NCBI GenBank assembly: GCA_036927565.1
Contig: JAYESD010000008.1
Location: 23,144,100 to 23,208,099 of the forward strand
From: Tuctoria greenei
Taxonomy: Eukaryota > Streptophyta > Magnoliopsida > Poales > Poaceae
Length of the DNA stretch: 64,000 nt
Reading direction: 5' to 3'
This document shows positions 1 through 12,001 of this stretch, piece by piece. The notes under the pieces were generated by a model. It did no database searches. It saw only the letters and a list, made by a program, of their open reading frames with translations, and was not told the DNA's origin. The first letter of the stretch is position 1, and each line of letters opens with the position of its first letter. The translations under genes were made by a program, and so were the position numbers.

Positions 1-1548
1 CAATGGAGTGTTGTTTGTATCCATAGAAGTGATGTCCTCATCATCAAGGGCCCGAGCTCAGTGTAGTCCGGGTCGGAGTCCTCAGAAATCACTGGAGATC
101 CAATGGGGTCGATCTCCAGCTTCTGGCAAATTTGCTTCACATTTGCCTTGATGTACTTCATGTCCTCCTTTCTTTTCATGTTGAGCTTGTGGACCTTCAC
201 TTCGGCTTTCTTGGAGGAGGTGAAGATGGAAGCCAGGTATTTGAGGATTCCACTAGCTGATCCTCTCTGAGGGGCTGCTTTTGAAGTTGGAGCAGCTCTG
301 ACATCTTCTCTTGTTCTTGCCGGTGCCTCGGGACTGGAGGCTGACGTGGGAGCAGCCTGCACACTCGGCTTTTGAGGCATTTGAGGCCTCAAGGGGAGAT
401 GCTCCACATCTTTCACAAACTCAATGTCGGTGACTTTTTCAATCACAAACATTAAGTAACGAGCGTATCCACAAGATCTGTTGGGAGTGCAGGATATGTT
501 CACCATATCATTCCAAATGTATTCCGCCACATCAAATGGGCAGTCCTTGCTTATGACTCTCATCAGAGTCTGGAGGTATCCTTTCACACTCCCAGCATCT
601 CCATCTTTGGGAGCAATTGTCTTCCTTAGCACTCTGTTCAACACCACAAAGAATGGCTTCATGTTTTTGGTGGAAGGAGGGTTGAACTTTGAGTTTGGCT
701 CATATAGGAACTTCATCCTATCCTTGTCAATGACACCAATGTTATGTATGACCAAGCAATCAGATCTTGTGGTGTCAAGATGAAGCAGGTAGTGAAATCT
801 TCTTGAGTAATGCTATACTTGGATCCATGGGTCATCCAAGTGACACTCTCCTCATCCTCACTAGAGAAGTGACAGGTCGCAAATAACTGCGCAATCACTT
901 CATCATTCCAGTTATTTCTGAAAGAAAATAGATCTCTTAGTCCATGCTTCTCAATGGCTCTCACCACATTAGTGAACGGTGAGCAGTCTTCTTCTCAAAA
1001 TGTGCCAAGTCAATCCACTGACTGCGCACAACTGGTGTCTTCATTGGGAGATACACCGATCTGTATAAGTCAGCATGGAAGTTGCACCAGAATCGTCCAT
1101 CAACCGCTTGCTTCGGTCGGCTATACCAATCAATGCTTCTGAACTTGGCCGCCGAGTCACTGCCCTTCCCATTGAACTTCTCTTCATTTGGGTCCCGGGC
1201 CCCTTCCCTTGGAGCATGAAGTTTCAACGGGCCAACCGGACCCATAGCAATCCCCTTTCCCTTGCCCTTTGCTTGGCGAGGGCCACTCGATGATGCAGCT
1301 GCCTTAGAGACTGGCTTCTTAGCTAACACCTTCCTCTGAGCCTGTGGAGGAGACTGAGCTGGCTCGGACGGTCTTTCTTGGTGCTTCTTGCCAAGACCCG
1401 TCGAGGTCCAAGGTGCCACCTCATGGTCCATCTCGGCCTCAAAATCGGAGACATCATTGTCGGAGCTCGACATGACCTGAGAATGAGTGGTATGAATGAT
1501 AATGAATGACACAAGGCATAGGTGTGAACGAGCAGCAAGGAATTGCAT
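1..1548 (-). pseudogene. Downstream accessory (env-like) ORF of copia-1, partial
   Basis: The frame opens near 1548 on the minus strand with an acidic N-terminus, then a Lys/Ser/Ala-rich low-complexity stretch (about residues 40-95). A more conserved part follows, with aromatic-rich segments around RFWCNFHADLYR and later RNNWNDEVIAQLFATCHF. The frame shifts near position 965 and again near 715, and the coding signal continues to position 1 in a charged, Lys-rich tail. Position and character match the extra ORF that some Sireviruses carry after pol, often labelled env-like or putative plant transposon protein. No transmembrane segment is evident in the visible part, so a real envelope role is not supported. 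The frameshifts mark it as decayed. Confidence 0.55.
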
Positions 1549-1579
1549 TAAGGAATTGAAGAATTAGGTTTTGAGTTCA

Positions 1580-1665
1580 GAAACATCGGACTCGTCCGGT
1601 GTACAGGCACGGACTAGTCCGGGGGGACCGGACTTGTCCGTGCATGGACCGGACTAGTCCGGTAT
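1580..1665. repeat. Palindrome cluster (GGACTAGTCC type), between pol and accessory ORF
   Basis: Four copies of a 10-12 bp inverted-repeat word lie within about 85 bp. They occur as ggactcgtcc, ggactagtcc and ggacttgtcc variants. They belong to the same family as the copies in the copia-1 LTR. Confidence 0.85.
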
Positions 1666-2455
1666 TCAAACTCAAAAGCCTAAGAAACTGGACAAATGTT
1701 TATTCTTAATGCACAATTAGCTTAGCAAGAACGTAATACAGCAAGGAGGCATGTATATAGTGAAAGATGCTAGGCTGTTCAATCTACAATGAAGAAAATT
1801 GAGATTTCTAGGGTTTGGGTGAAAATTACCGAAGAATTCCATTGAAACTTGGAGATGAGGGGTGTTGAAGGCCGGACAAGTCCGCTAGCTTCAATCCTCA
1901 AGTGGACAAGCTTGATTTCCGCCCAAAAACGAAGCTTTTTGGTGGAGGGAGCAAGAGATCGCCTTGGGAGCTCGAGCGGAAGAAAGAGAATGCGTGAGCT
2001 AGAGTGGAGGAAGAAGGGATTAGGGTTTGGTGGCAGCTAGGGTTATGGACACGAAAAATCGGACAAGTCCGGATGTGACCGGACTACTCCGAACTCATCC
2101 AGAGAGCAATATCGGACTAGTCCGTGGTCTGTTGGACTAGTCCGGCCTAACCGGTACTCTGCGGACTAGTCTGCTTGAGCAGACTAGTCCGGGTAACCAC
2201 GGACTGGTCCGTGGTCACCAGGAAAGAATTGCATAGCCCATTCATATATATTTGAAGGTTCATAATCAGAGAATAGAGGGGCAAATCAAATCAAATAGTC
2301 TTGATGAATATGATCAGTAAGCATACAACAATCAAGCAATGATCATAATTCACCAAGATCTAGTAACTGACATAGTTTTTCGGAGAAAAATGAGAGAGGT
2401 GATTTTCACAGTCCAAAACAACATATTTGAATAAATCATACAGGTATGCAACATT
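1666..2455. other. Non-coding spacer of copia-1 with second palindrome cluster
   Basis: No coding signal is seen on either strand. It separates RNase H (ending at 2456) from the accessory ORF. About eight GGACTAGTCC-type palindromes are packed between 2055 and 2215. The rest is AT-rich without recognisable features. Confidence 0.7.
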
Positions 2456-5400
2456 TCAAGCCACACTCCGAGCATCAAGGATATTTAGTTCATTTTGGAG
2501 TTCGCAAAAGCGTTTTTCATCAAGTGGCTTGGTGAATATGTCGGCTAATTGCTTCTGAGTGTTGACATGTGAAATGGCTATGTCTCCTTTCATGGCATGA
2601 TCTCTCAAAAAGTGGTGTCTTATGTCTATGTGTTTAGTTCTGGAGTGCTCAACTGGGTTGTGGGCAATTTTAATGGCACTCTCATTGTCACAAAGAAGTG
2701 GAATATGGTTCATATTGTAACCATAGTCCCTTAGAGTTTGTCGCATCCAGAGGAGTTGAGCACAACAACTCCCGGCTGCAACATACTCCGCCTCGGCCGT
2801 GGATAAGGCAATGGAATTTTGTTTCTTGGAGGACCAAGAAACTAAGGATCTCCCTAGAAATTGGCATGTACCGGAAGTGCTTTTTCTATCTACTTTGCAC
2901 CCAACGTAATCCGCATCGGAGTAACCAATGAGATTGAATTTTGAGCCTTTTGGGTACCAAAGGCCAAGGTTGGGTGTATGAACTAAATATCTCAAGATCC
3001 TTTTTACGGCTGTCAAGTGACATTCCTTAGGATTGGCTTGAAATCTTGCACACAGACATACACTCAACATAATATCTGGCCTAGATGCACATAAATAGAG
3101 TAGAGATCCAATCATGGAGCGATATACCTTTTGGTCGACGCTAGGTCCATCTTCATTGAGGTCTAGGTGGCCATACGTTGCCATGGGGGTTTTTATGGGC
3201 TTCACCTTGTCCATGCCAAACTTCTTGAGTATGTCCTGCGTGTACTTGGTTTGGCTTAGGAACGTTCCTTCCTTTTGCTGTCGTACTTGGAATCCTAAGA
3301 AGTAATTTAGCTCTCCCATCATTGACATTTCAAACCTGTCTGTCATGATTTTACTAAATTCTTCACAAAAAAATTGGTTAGTTGACCCAAAGATTATATA
3401 GTCAACATAAATTTGACAAATAAAAAGATTATCATCAAAATTCTTTGTAAACAGTGTATAATCTACTTTGCCAATCGTAAAACCATTTTCAATTAAGAAA
3501 TCTCTAAGACACTCATACCAGGCTCTAGGAGCTTGTTTGAGGCCGTAGAGAGCCTTACGCAATTTAAACACGTGGTTGGGGAACTCTTCGTCTTCAAACC
3601 CAGGTGGTTGCTCCACATACACCTCTTCCTTGATTGGTCCGTTGAGGAAGGCGCTTTTCACATCCATTTGATACAGCTTGAAATCATGGTGAGTAGCATA
3701 TGCATGTAATATTCTAATAGATTCAAGCCTAGCTACTGGAGCAAAAGTCTCATCAAAATCCAAACCTTCGACTTGTGAATAACCTTTGGCCACAAGTCGT
3801 GCCTTGTTCCTTGTCACCACCCTGTGTTCATCTTGTTTGTTGCGGAAGACCCATTTGGTGCCGACGATGTTTGCATTGGGTCTTGCCACAAGTTCCCATA
3901 CTTCGTTCCGCTTGAAGTTGTTCAATTCTTCTTGCATTGCCACCACCCAGTCCGGATCTTTCAATGCATCTTCAACCCTGCGTGGTTCCAAAAAGGATAC
4001 AAACGAATAGTGTTCACAAAAGTTAGCTAAGCGAGATCTAGTGATTACTCCCTTTTGGATGTCACCGATGATGTTGTCGATTGGGTGATCCCTTTGGACG
4101 CATTGGTGTACTCTTGGGTGTGGCACTTGAGGAGTTGTATCTTCATGATTATCTGCTTCTCCCCCTAAGTTATTGCCTTCGCTGACTTGTTGATCATCTT
4201 GGTATCTTTGTGGTTGATCTTGTGTTGAAGCTCCCCCTTGATCGTTGGTCTCCTCCTGTGGTTCATCTTCCTCATGTACGTGTGGAGGTAGCTCTTGTGG
4301 TCGAACCTCACCTAGAGCCATTCTCTTCAATGCTTGACTGGGAGCTTCTTCTTTACCTAGTTCACATGGATCAACTTGCTCCTTTTGAAAGCCATTAGTC
4401 TCATCGAACACTACGTCACGTGCTATTTCAACGAGTCTGGAGGCCTTGTTGAAAACACGATAGGCGTAAGTGTTTGAATCATAACCAAGCAAGAAACCTT
4501 CATCGGACTTCGAAGCGAACTTTGAAGTCCTAGGCTTCTTGTTCAGGATATAACATGGAGAACCGAAAACTCGAAACTATGAGATATTTGGTTTGTTACC
4601 GGTGAGTTGCTCATAGGATGTCTTCTTGAGTAGTCGATGAAGATAAATTTGATTTACGGCGTGGCAAGCGGTGTTAATCGCTTCCGCCCAAAATCGATCC
4701 GAGGTCTTGTACTCATCGAGCATTGTTCTTGCCATCTCTATGAGTGTTCGGTTCTTTCTTTTGGCAACTCCGTTTTGTTGTGGTGAATATGGCGCTGAAA
4801 ATTCATGTTTGATACCCTCTTCATCAAGGTACTCCTCCACTTGTGTGTTCTTGAACTCCGTGTCGTTGTCGCTTCGAATACTCTTGATTGTCAATGAGAA
4901 CTCGTTTTGAGCTCGCTTGAAGAACTTCTTGAGTGTTCCTTGTGTTTCTGACATATCGTGCAAAAAGAAAACCCAAGTGAAGCGAGAAAAGTCATCAATA
5001 ATAACTAAACCATATTTGTTATCGCCGATGCTTATGTAAGCAATTGGACCAAATAAGTCCATGTGAAGTAGTTCGAGCGGTCTTGTTGTAGTCATGACGT
5101 TCTTTGCAGGATGAGGTGCTCCAACTTGCTTCCCGGCTTGGCACGCGCTACAAGGCCTATCTTTCTCAAAAACAACATCCTTCAAACCGAGGATGTGATC
5201 GCCCTTGAGGAGTTTTTGAAGATTCCTCATACCAACATGCGCTAGCCGTCTATGCCACAACCAACCCATGTTGGTCTTTGCAATCAAGCATGTGTCAAGT
5301 TCGGCTTTATCCTTGTTGAAGTCAACGAGGTAAAGCTTTCCCTTCAACATACCCTTGAATGCAATGGAACCATCATTCCTCGTAGAGATGGTCACACCCT

Positions 5401-5670
5401 CGTCAGTGAACAAGCAATTATAACCTTTGTCACATAGCTGAGATATGGACAACAGGTTATAATCTAAGGATTCAACATGTAAAACATGAGAAAGTGTGTG
5501 TGTAGAAGATATTGCAATTTTACCGGTACCGGGCACCCTTCCTTGACTGTTATCTCCAAAGTAGATGCCTTCGTTTGGGTCCTCATTCTATTCATATTCC
5601 ACGAACATTCTTCTTTCTCCGGTCATGTGGTTGGTGCAACCATTGTCTAGCACCCATTTGGATCCACTGG
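2456..5670 (-). pseudogene. Copia-1 pol: protease end, integrase, RT, RNase H
   Basis: Starting near 5670 the frame encodes a protease-like LDNGCTNHM site (usually DSG), a GAG-pre-integrase zinc region with HRRLAHVG and CSAC, and an integrase core. The core aspartates are visible (HMDLFG; IRSDND), but the final Glu of the DDE triad reads NGVAKRKN instead of the usual ERKN, so the active site is lost. RT follows from about 4000 to 3200 with LYQMDVKSAFLNG and LYGLKQAPRAW. Its catalytic YVDD box reads YVDYIIFG, another lost residue. RNase H (about 3000-2600) keeps SDADYVG, STAEAEY, CDNESAI and KHIDIRHHF. In-frame stops lie near 5588 and 4575. This copy could not supply active enzymes. Confidence 0.93.
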
Positions 5671-5694
5671 AGGAATAGGCCTGCAAAAAACAAA

Positions 5695-8127
5695 TTATGC
5701 TTTGGTTTTAGGTACCCAAGCTTGATTGGGTCCATGGAGGTTAGTTACAATACATTTGGGCACCCACACATGAGATTTGGTGTTCCCATGGCGTGGCCCA
5801 ACATAATTAGCATAAACCTTGCCAAAATTATTTTTCATTAACACATAGGAGGCATCAAAGATTCTAAAGAGTAATCGTTGTTGTTTGTATACAGGGCTAG
5901 TCTGGGAGGCCGGACTTGTCCGGAGGACCGGACTTGTCCGGAGGATCGGACTTGTTCGGACACTTACCGGACTAGTCCGGTATTCGTGTGAGTTCAAGTT
6001 TTTACCCTTCGACTTACCAGTTTGAGAGGGTCTTCCCTTCACAAAGGAAACCCTCCCCTTGTTATTCTTATGACTTCCAGCATGCTGCTTTTCACCACAA
6101 GAGTAACCAATGCCATATTTGACATTTGGAGGTATTTGGACCAAGTATGCACTACGTGCATAGTTGATCTTCTCCTTGTCAAATATGCCACATTGGGTAG
6201 GATGTTTATCCTTGGTGGAGGTTGACTTCTCCTTCAAACTGGTGTCAATCTTACTACATGTGCACATATGAGCAAAATCAGATTTAGTGGGTTCAGAAGG
6301 TGAACTTGAAGAGGAGGAAGGTTCATTTAGCTTGAGTGACTCAACTTGCACTTCAAGGATCTTGTTAACCTTGATCAGGTCAGCAAGTTGGTTCTTGATT
6401 GCAACATTTGAGTCAGTTAACTCCAAGCAAGCTTTCTTGCTTGAAGCTAACTCAAGCTCTAGTGAATTGTTTTTCTCCTTTTCAAGTTCTAGAAGTTTGT
6501 CAAGTTCGACATACTCCTCCTTTTGGGAGATAATCATGTCCTCTTGACGATGAATCAACCTCTCCTTCTCAACAAGTTGATCAAGTAAAAATTTCATTTT
6601 TGTTGCAGCTTTCCTATCTAGTCCACTAAGCATATCTTCATCATCACTAATTATTTCATCATCACTAGAGTAGGAATGCACGGAAGGGGTTTTGATGATT
6701 ACCTTGCGTTTACCTTCCTTTGCCATAAGGCACGTGCCATTTCTCTTCCTTGCGCTGAGTGTGGGGAAGAGTGTAGATTTCTTGGATGCACTCTCGATGG
6801 CTATGCTAGCCATCTCTTCTTCTTCGGATGATGAGGACTCATCGTTTGAGTCCCACTCCTTCCCAATGTGCGCTTGTTCGGCTTGTTTCTTCTTCTTGAA
6901 GAATTTCTTAGGTTGAGGCTTGGCTTCTTTGGTCTTCTTCTTGTTCTCCTCATATGGGTAATCAACTATAAAGTGGTTATACTCACCACAATTATAGCAT
7001 GCCTGCCTCAACTTCGGCTTCGTTCTTTCCTTGTACTTTCCTTCACTTGATTTTGTCCCTTGTCTTTTCTTCATTATTCTCTTGAACTTTTTCATGAATA
7101 ATATCATGTCCTCTTCATCTAGCTCACTGCTCTAGTCGTCACTGTCTTCCTCTAGTTGTGCTTCTCTTGCCTCTTTGGATAGGGGCTTGAGGGTGGACTT
7201 TAAAGCAACCCCTTTCTTCTTGGTCGAGGTGAGGTCGGCAATTTCCTTGACGTGCTTTGCTTGTTTTTCCATCATCTCAAAGTTGATGATTTTTCCAAGC
7301 AATTCATCCGGAGTCATCCTTTTGTATCTGGGACTTTCTCTAATCATGGAGCATAGCGTGACATTGTGAGGCATAAAAGCTCTAAGGATGAGCTTTACCA
7401 CCTCATGGTCATTCCACTTCTTGCTCCCATATGATCGAACTTTGTTGACGAGTGTCTTCAATCGATTGTACATATCTTGGGGTGACTCGTCTTTCTCAAT
7501 TGCGAATCTTCCTAGTGAGCCTTTGATCATCTCAATCTTTGCTACACGCACATGTCGATCACCTTCATGTGCAGTTTGCAGTGTATCCCAAATCTCCTTA
7601 GAAATTTCAAGTCCATCCACCTTGGTGAACTCGTACCGACTCAGTGAGGAGGTGATTACAGCTGCGGCTGGAGCATTTCTATGAATGGCCTGCTCTTGGC
7701 TTGGGGTGAGCTCTTCGTCGTCGTCCGGAATGTCTATCCCTGTGCATACAACATGCCATAGACTTGGATTGAGAGAAATCAAATGCATTTTCATATTCTG
7801 CCTCCACATTGAGTAATCACTTCCATCGAAGTGTGGGGCTTTTCCAAGTGGGATGGATAAGTAATGATTGTTATTGGAATTTAGACGATCATAGTTAAAA
7901 GGGTATCGGGAGTAGTCGGTGTGACTACTCCCCTTCTTCTTCTCTTCAACTTTCACTTTCCCTTTGGAAAGTGCCTTCTTTCTAAGGAGCGCCTTTAGCT
8001 CCAGTGTCTCCTCATCGTCGTCATCGAAGTCTTGAATGGCTTCGAGGTACTTTTCCACTTTTTGAGTCTTGTCATTGTTAACCTCTTCTTGGTTGTTGAT
8101 TTTGTGGATGTCCTTCATCTCCGACAT
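5695..8127 (-). pseudogene. Copia-1 gag with zinc knuckle and palindrome-encoded linker
   Basis: The start is an ATG at 8125-8127, about 40 bases downstream of the primer site. The N-terminal half has the copia gag (UBN2-like) pattern, including DGSDYSMWRQNMKMHL and ISKEIWDTLQTAHEG. A TAG stop near 7132 interrupts the frame, which then continues in the same phase to 5695. The zinc knuckle near 7000 reads CYNCGEYNHFIVDYPY, so the last Cys of CX2CX4HX4C is replaced by Tyr. A coiled-coil-like, Glu/Lys/Leu-rich region follows. Near 5890-5990 the protein carries RTSPV-type repeats produced by in-frame GGACTAGTCC palindromes. Gag forms the virus-like particle. This copy is defective. Confidence 0.88.
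5885..5985. repeat. Palindrome cluster inside the gag reading frame
   Basis: Five GGACTAGTCC/GGACTTGTCC-type words lie inside the gag ORF without breaking it. On the minus strand they encode a run of Arg/Gln-Thr-Ser-Pro units. This is the same repeat family as in the LTR. Confidence 0.85.
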
Positions 8128-8166
8128 GATCTCTTCGAGTGATTAGACTCTTTCTTGAAGAACCTT

Positions 8167-8178
8167 TCTCTGATACCA
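8167..8178 (-). promoter_or_regulatory. Primer binding site (initiator Met tRNA type) of copia-1
   Basis: The minus strand reads TGGTATCAGAGA, matching the usual plant copia site TGGTATCAGAGC complementary to the 3' end of initiator Met tRNA except at the last base. It lies a few bases inside the LTR edge. Confidence 0.85.
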
Positions 8179-8184
8179 ATTGAA

Positions 8185-9740
8185 TGTGGGCCTAGAGGGG
8201 GGTTGAATAGGCCTTTTCAAATTTTGTCAGATCCTGCAACACTCAACAACAAGTTCAATACCAGAGATATCGGACTAGTCCGGTAATGTGCGGACTAGTC
8301 CGGTGTTCACGGACTGAGTTGTTTAAGCTTGATCGATTAGGTTGATTCTTTTATGTATGCAGCGGAAATATAGAATCAAATAAAGGTTCCAATCTTATAT
8401 ATTAGATTATATCACAGTTAACTCTTATGTTTGACAATTCAACGTAACATGAGCAATGATTGTTGAAACCCTAGATTATATTGATGAATGAGAATGATGA
8501 ACACCAAAAGCAAAACACAAGGATTTATCCCGTGGTTCGGCTACCACAAAAGGCAACCTACATCCACATTGAGGAGTCCACAAAAGGAACGGGTCTTCTC
8601 CAACCCTACCCTCGTCGGATCACCACGAAGGCCAATCCTCTTCCACTAATCACAAAGGGGTGAATAATCGTTCAAGGGGCTTTCTCACACGTTGAGAGCT
8701 CCCTTGGATTACAACAGAAAATACCACCAAGAACACACTGAAAAATTACAAATGAATCGCAGGAGTGTGTTAGAGAATCAAACCAAGAGCTCAACGTGGT
8801 GTTGCAAGTGTCTCTCCAATGATCTAGAGTGAATCCTCAAAGGATTGATCGTTGTTGCACTTAATTTCGTGGAGAGATGTAGTTTTTGAGGCTCTTGGGT
8901 GGTGTGACGGCGCTAGGGTTCGAGAGTTATCATAATTGGGCCGTGCACCTTTACTTATATGGGGTTTCTAAAAGTGACCGTTAGGGTTCAGAAAGTTCGG
9001 ACTAGTCCGGGGTGGTCACCAGACTAGTACGGTGTGCTGTGTGTAGCAAACCCTAAGTACCCCAAAATATCGGACTAGTCCGGCTAGGAACAGACTTGTC
9101 CGATTTCACTACTGGAAATCTTCAGACTAGTCCGATAGTCATTGGACTTGTCCGGACATGTGAGACCCTAAGTGTATAGGATGACAAGTCCGCACTTGGG
9201 GACTTGTCCGATTCAGATCAGTGGGTATTTTGGACTAGTCTGTGTAGACATCAGACTTGTCCGATTTGGATCAGAAAGAATATCGGACTAGTCCAGTTGT
9301 GATCGGACTTGTCCGATTTTGTGTGACTTGTGAAGTGTTTTGAGGACTAGTCCGCACTGGGGAGGACTAGTCCGATTCTAGTCAGAAAGAATATTGGACT
9401 AGTCCGATGTTTATCGGACTTGTCCGATCTCGTGCAGAAAGGATATCGGACTAGTCCGGTTGTGATCGGACTAGTCCGGTCCTGTGTAACTTTGTGCAAT
9501 GTGTGTGTTTAATTGTGATTGAGCTCTTGGGGTGTGTTTCCTTAACACACTCCATACACAATAATCTACCACTCTTCTTCCTCGAGCTCATTTCCACTTT
9601 GCTTCTCATTCTTCCTTCTTTTTGGCACTTTGCTCATTTTCCTATTAAAATCCTGCACTAATCTCAACAAGGAGGTTAGAATCTCAATTGCTTGTCATAA
9701 ATAATCCAAAACCCACGAGGGAGTCCTAGATGCACTTTCA
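8185..9740 (-). repeat. 5' LTR of copia-1
   Basis: The inner edge is a few bases from the primer site; 8181 or 8185 both give TG at the plus-strand edge. The outer edge is at 9740, where the minus strand begins TGAAAGTGCATCTAGG, a start typical of Sirevirus LTRs. Gypsy-B coding sequence begins in the next base. Roughly 20 GGACTAGTCC or GGACTTGTCC words lie between 8270 and 9480. With no second LTR in the window, the exact ends are inferred from the primer site and the junction with gypsy-B. Confidence 0.8.
8270..9480. repeat. Dense GGACTAGTCC palindrome array in copia-1 LTR
   Basis: By eye about 20 copies occur: two near 8273-8300 and the rest between 8995 and 9480, spaced irregularly at about 15-40 bases. 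Two variants alternate: a perfect palindrome (CGGACTAGTCCG) and one with T in place of the central A (CGGACTTGTCCG). Sireviruses of maize are known to carry conserved palindromic motifs of a similar kind in their LTRs. Confidence 0.85.
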
Positions 9741-10487
9741 TTCTCCATAACAAAAATTGGGTCCCACTCTACGAGAGTGGTCCCCTGAGCTTCCGTGGCA
9801 CTAGGGCCGCACTCCGGGAGTGCCTCAGTCGTCGCCGGGGAAGGTCCGGCAATGGGAGCTTCTACCTCCGGAGTTGGCTCCGAAGGTCCCGCCGCCAGGT
9901 CATCAGCAACTGCTCCCTCAAGCAGAGGATCGGTCACTTCGTCTTGACACCCTGGCTCAGGCGCAGGTACCTCCAGAACTACCACCTCCGGGGCAGGCAT
10001 TGAAGATTCGGCCGAAGCTGAGGCCACTTCTGGCTTAGCTGCTGGTGCCTCCTCCACTGCCAGCTCAGGCGCCGGTGCTTCGACCTCCACTGATTCGGGT
10101 GCCGACACCTCCACGACAACCGGCTCAGGCGCCGGAACTTCATGAACCATCGGCTCTGCCGCCGGGGCTTCAATAACATCCGACTCTAAGGTCGAAACTG
10201 CATCTATCTCCAGCTCTGAGGCTGGAGCATCCATCATCACAACATCCAAAACTGGAGCTTCAACCTCCGGAGCTGGTGCCGCTGGTACATCTTCATTCCC
10301 ATGGTCCGACGCTACCATGGGAGCTTTAGGAGATGAGTCGAGTTCCAGAACCTCGACAGCTGGCGCCAGAGCTGCTGAGACCTCAGCCACCACCTGGGGC
10401 GGCGCTGGAATTGGAGCCGGAGCCTCCGCCTGAACAGCATCAGCTGCTGTCACAGGAACCGGAGCTTCAGCCCCTTTTTTGGATACC
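9741..10487 (-). pseudogene. Gypsy-B antisense gene, exon 2 (partial, Pro/Ala-rich part)
   Basis: Reading starts right after a 3' splice site and encodes a long run of Ala/Pro/Glu/Val repeats (EAPAPEP-like). It then reaches the block VEWDPIFV, also present in the gypsy-A copy. The coiled-coil part seen in gypsy-A is missing because the copia-1 LTR cuts in at 9740. The frame stays open to the junction. Confidence 0.8.
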
Positions 10488-10563
10488 CTGTGGATGAAGG
10501 ACGAAGAAACTCAAAATATGATTACAACAAAAATCACCAACTGAGGTAAAAAAGCAAATTTAC
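10488..10563 (-). other. Spliceosomal intron in gypsy-B antisense gene (76 bp)
   Basis: On the minus strand the intron begins GTAAATTTGC and ends TTCATCCACAG. It is rich in T and contains stops. Joining the flanking exons keeps one open frame. An intron sits at the same place in gypsy-A (79 bp) with different sequence. Confidence 0.75.
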
Positions 10564-12001
10564 CCTGGGAGACTTCTGCTCCAGCTAGCGCGGAACCTCT
10601 TCGTCGGGCGCTCAGAACCCGACCCAGTCACAACTGGGGTAGTAGCTCTGAAAGGCTCTTTGGAGCTTGCTGTCGCCGTCAGCGACATCTTGGTTGGGGC
10701 CTTCCTCGACTGAGAAGGACCCTTGGACCTAGAGCCTTTAGCTGGCTCCGGCGCCGGATTCACCTGGGCGAAGCTAACATTCTGGGGAGACGCCGATGCT
10801 GGAGTTGGCGTCGTCGTTGAAGACCTCCCCCACCAGGGAGAAGGAGCTGTTGTGGAAGGAGCAGGTCTGACGGGCCTCCCGTCAAAGTGCTTCAACTTCC
10901 TCTTTTGGCTAGAGGGCTCCGCCAACTCTTTGCCCTTGCCTATGACTTCAGCTCTCTGTCTCAGGGCGGTAGTGGGACCACCCTCGGAAGCTCTGGGGAT
11001 CACCAATCTGGTGGTCGAACGCCTTTCTACCTCACCGAGGTCGTCAAGCACTGGCATCTTCCGCCGGAGCTCCCTGCTGAACTCCGCCTCCATGTTCAAA
11101 GGGAGAAAAGCCGTCGGCGGAGTTAAGTCATCACCCTCGATGTTGATGCCATGCTGGAACTTCTTGAGATGAAGCTCCAAAGCAGTGCCTTCCAAATTGG
11201 ACTTCAAACCGGTTTCAATCCGGTCATCGTCCATCACGTTGTTGAGGGCCCAGGCGAGCTTCTCCCTCTTCTTCAGTGGAGCCCACCTGTTGACCAGGAA
11301 GTTGTAGAAGATCGCCTGGGGGGTCACCCCTCCTTCCACACATTGGCGGATCCTGGTCAAGGCAGGGTTGAAGGCTTTCGACAGCACCGGAGCCTCGCTC
11401 TAGGCTTCAGTTTTAACATTGGGAAGACCTTCACGCAGCTCCAGCTTCTCATGCTCCTCTGCCGTGACGACAATCCAATCCTTCTTCTAGTTGTCCCACT
11501 TGCCGAAAGGGAACAACCTCAAGTACTTGTAGGGGCATTTCTTGCGCTTCACAAAATAGTAGAAGACAAGATACTCGTCACTCTTGCCGGTAGTGTGGAT
11601 GGTGAAGAAGGTACGGAAATGCTCGACGCAGGGGGGAATACCCACCCACATCTCGCAGAAGTGTACAAATGTTGACACAAGAAGAATGGAGTGGGGGCAA
11701 GGTGATACAGCTGCAGACCATAGAAGTCTAACAACATCAAGAGAAAAGTTGAGAAAGGTGGGATCAGTCCCACCATGGCATACGCAGAAAAGTACACCAT
11801 GTCGTCGGCGCGCTTCTTCTTGAACGGGAGCTTGCCGGCGTGGACCAGGTGGTTGAAGCAGTTGTTGGACCACCCCATGTAGGTCTGGACCTTCTTTATA
11901 TCATCATCGGTCATGAGATGGCTCTTGCGGAGACCCAAATCAATCGCAGCACGACGAGGCAAGAGAGAAAGAGCAAGCGAAAGTTTGGAGGATTCAAGCA
12001 C
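10564..12001 (-). pseudogene. Gypsy-B antisense gene, exon 1 (Transposase_28-like)
   Basis: The N-terminal part contains MVYFSAYAMVGLIPPFSTF and LLMLLDFYGLQLYHL. Then come FVHFCEMWVGIPP and a basic block KRKKCPYKYLRLFPFGKWDN. This order resembles the plant family labelled putative gypsy-type transposon (Transposase_28). The C-terminal half is Ser/Pro/Arg-rich and ends RFRASWSRSLP at the splice donor. Relative to gypsy-A one base is missing near 11690, and stops occur near 11488 and 11402. No ATG near the 5' end is convincing. It runs antisense to gag-pol. The protein's function is unknown. Confidence 0.78.

Larger units (their letters stand above)
1..9740 (-). mobile_element. Copia-1: Sirevirus-like Ty1/copia retrotransposon, 3' LTR outside window
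   Basis: Read on the minus strand, the order is 5' LTR (8185-9740), initiator-Met-type primer site, gag, protease, integrase, RT, RNase H, then a downstream accessory ORF that runs off the left edge. This copia order (integrase before RT), the TGGTATCAGAG primer site, the extra ORF after pol and the many short palindromes all fit the plant Sirevirus group. The reading frames carry stops and at least one frameshift, and several catalytic residues are altered, so the copy looks dead. The 5' end (position 9740) abuts gypsy-B coding sequence directly, so copia-1 inserted into gypsy-B. The 3' LTR must lie left of position 1. Confidence 0.88.

Noticed and set aside
8270..9480. Regular short repeats resembling a CRISPR array
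   Set aside because: Spacing is irregular, the repeats are only 10-12 bp and variable, and they sit in a plant LTR.
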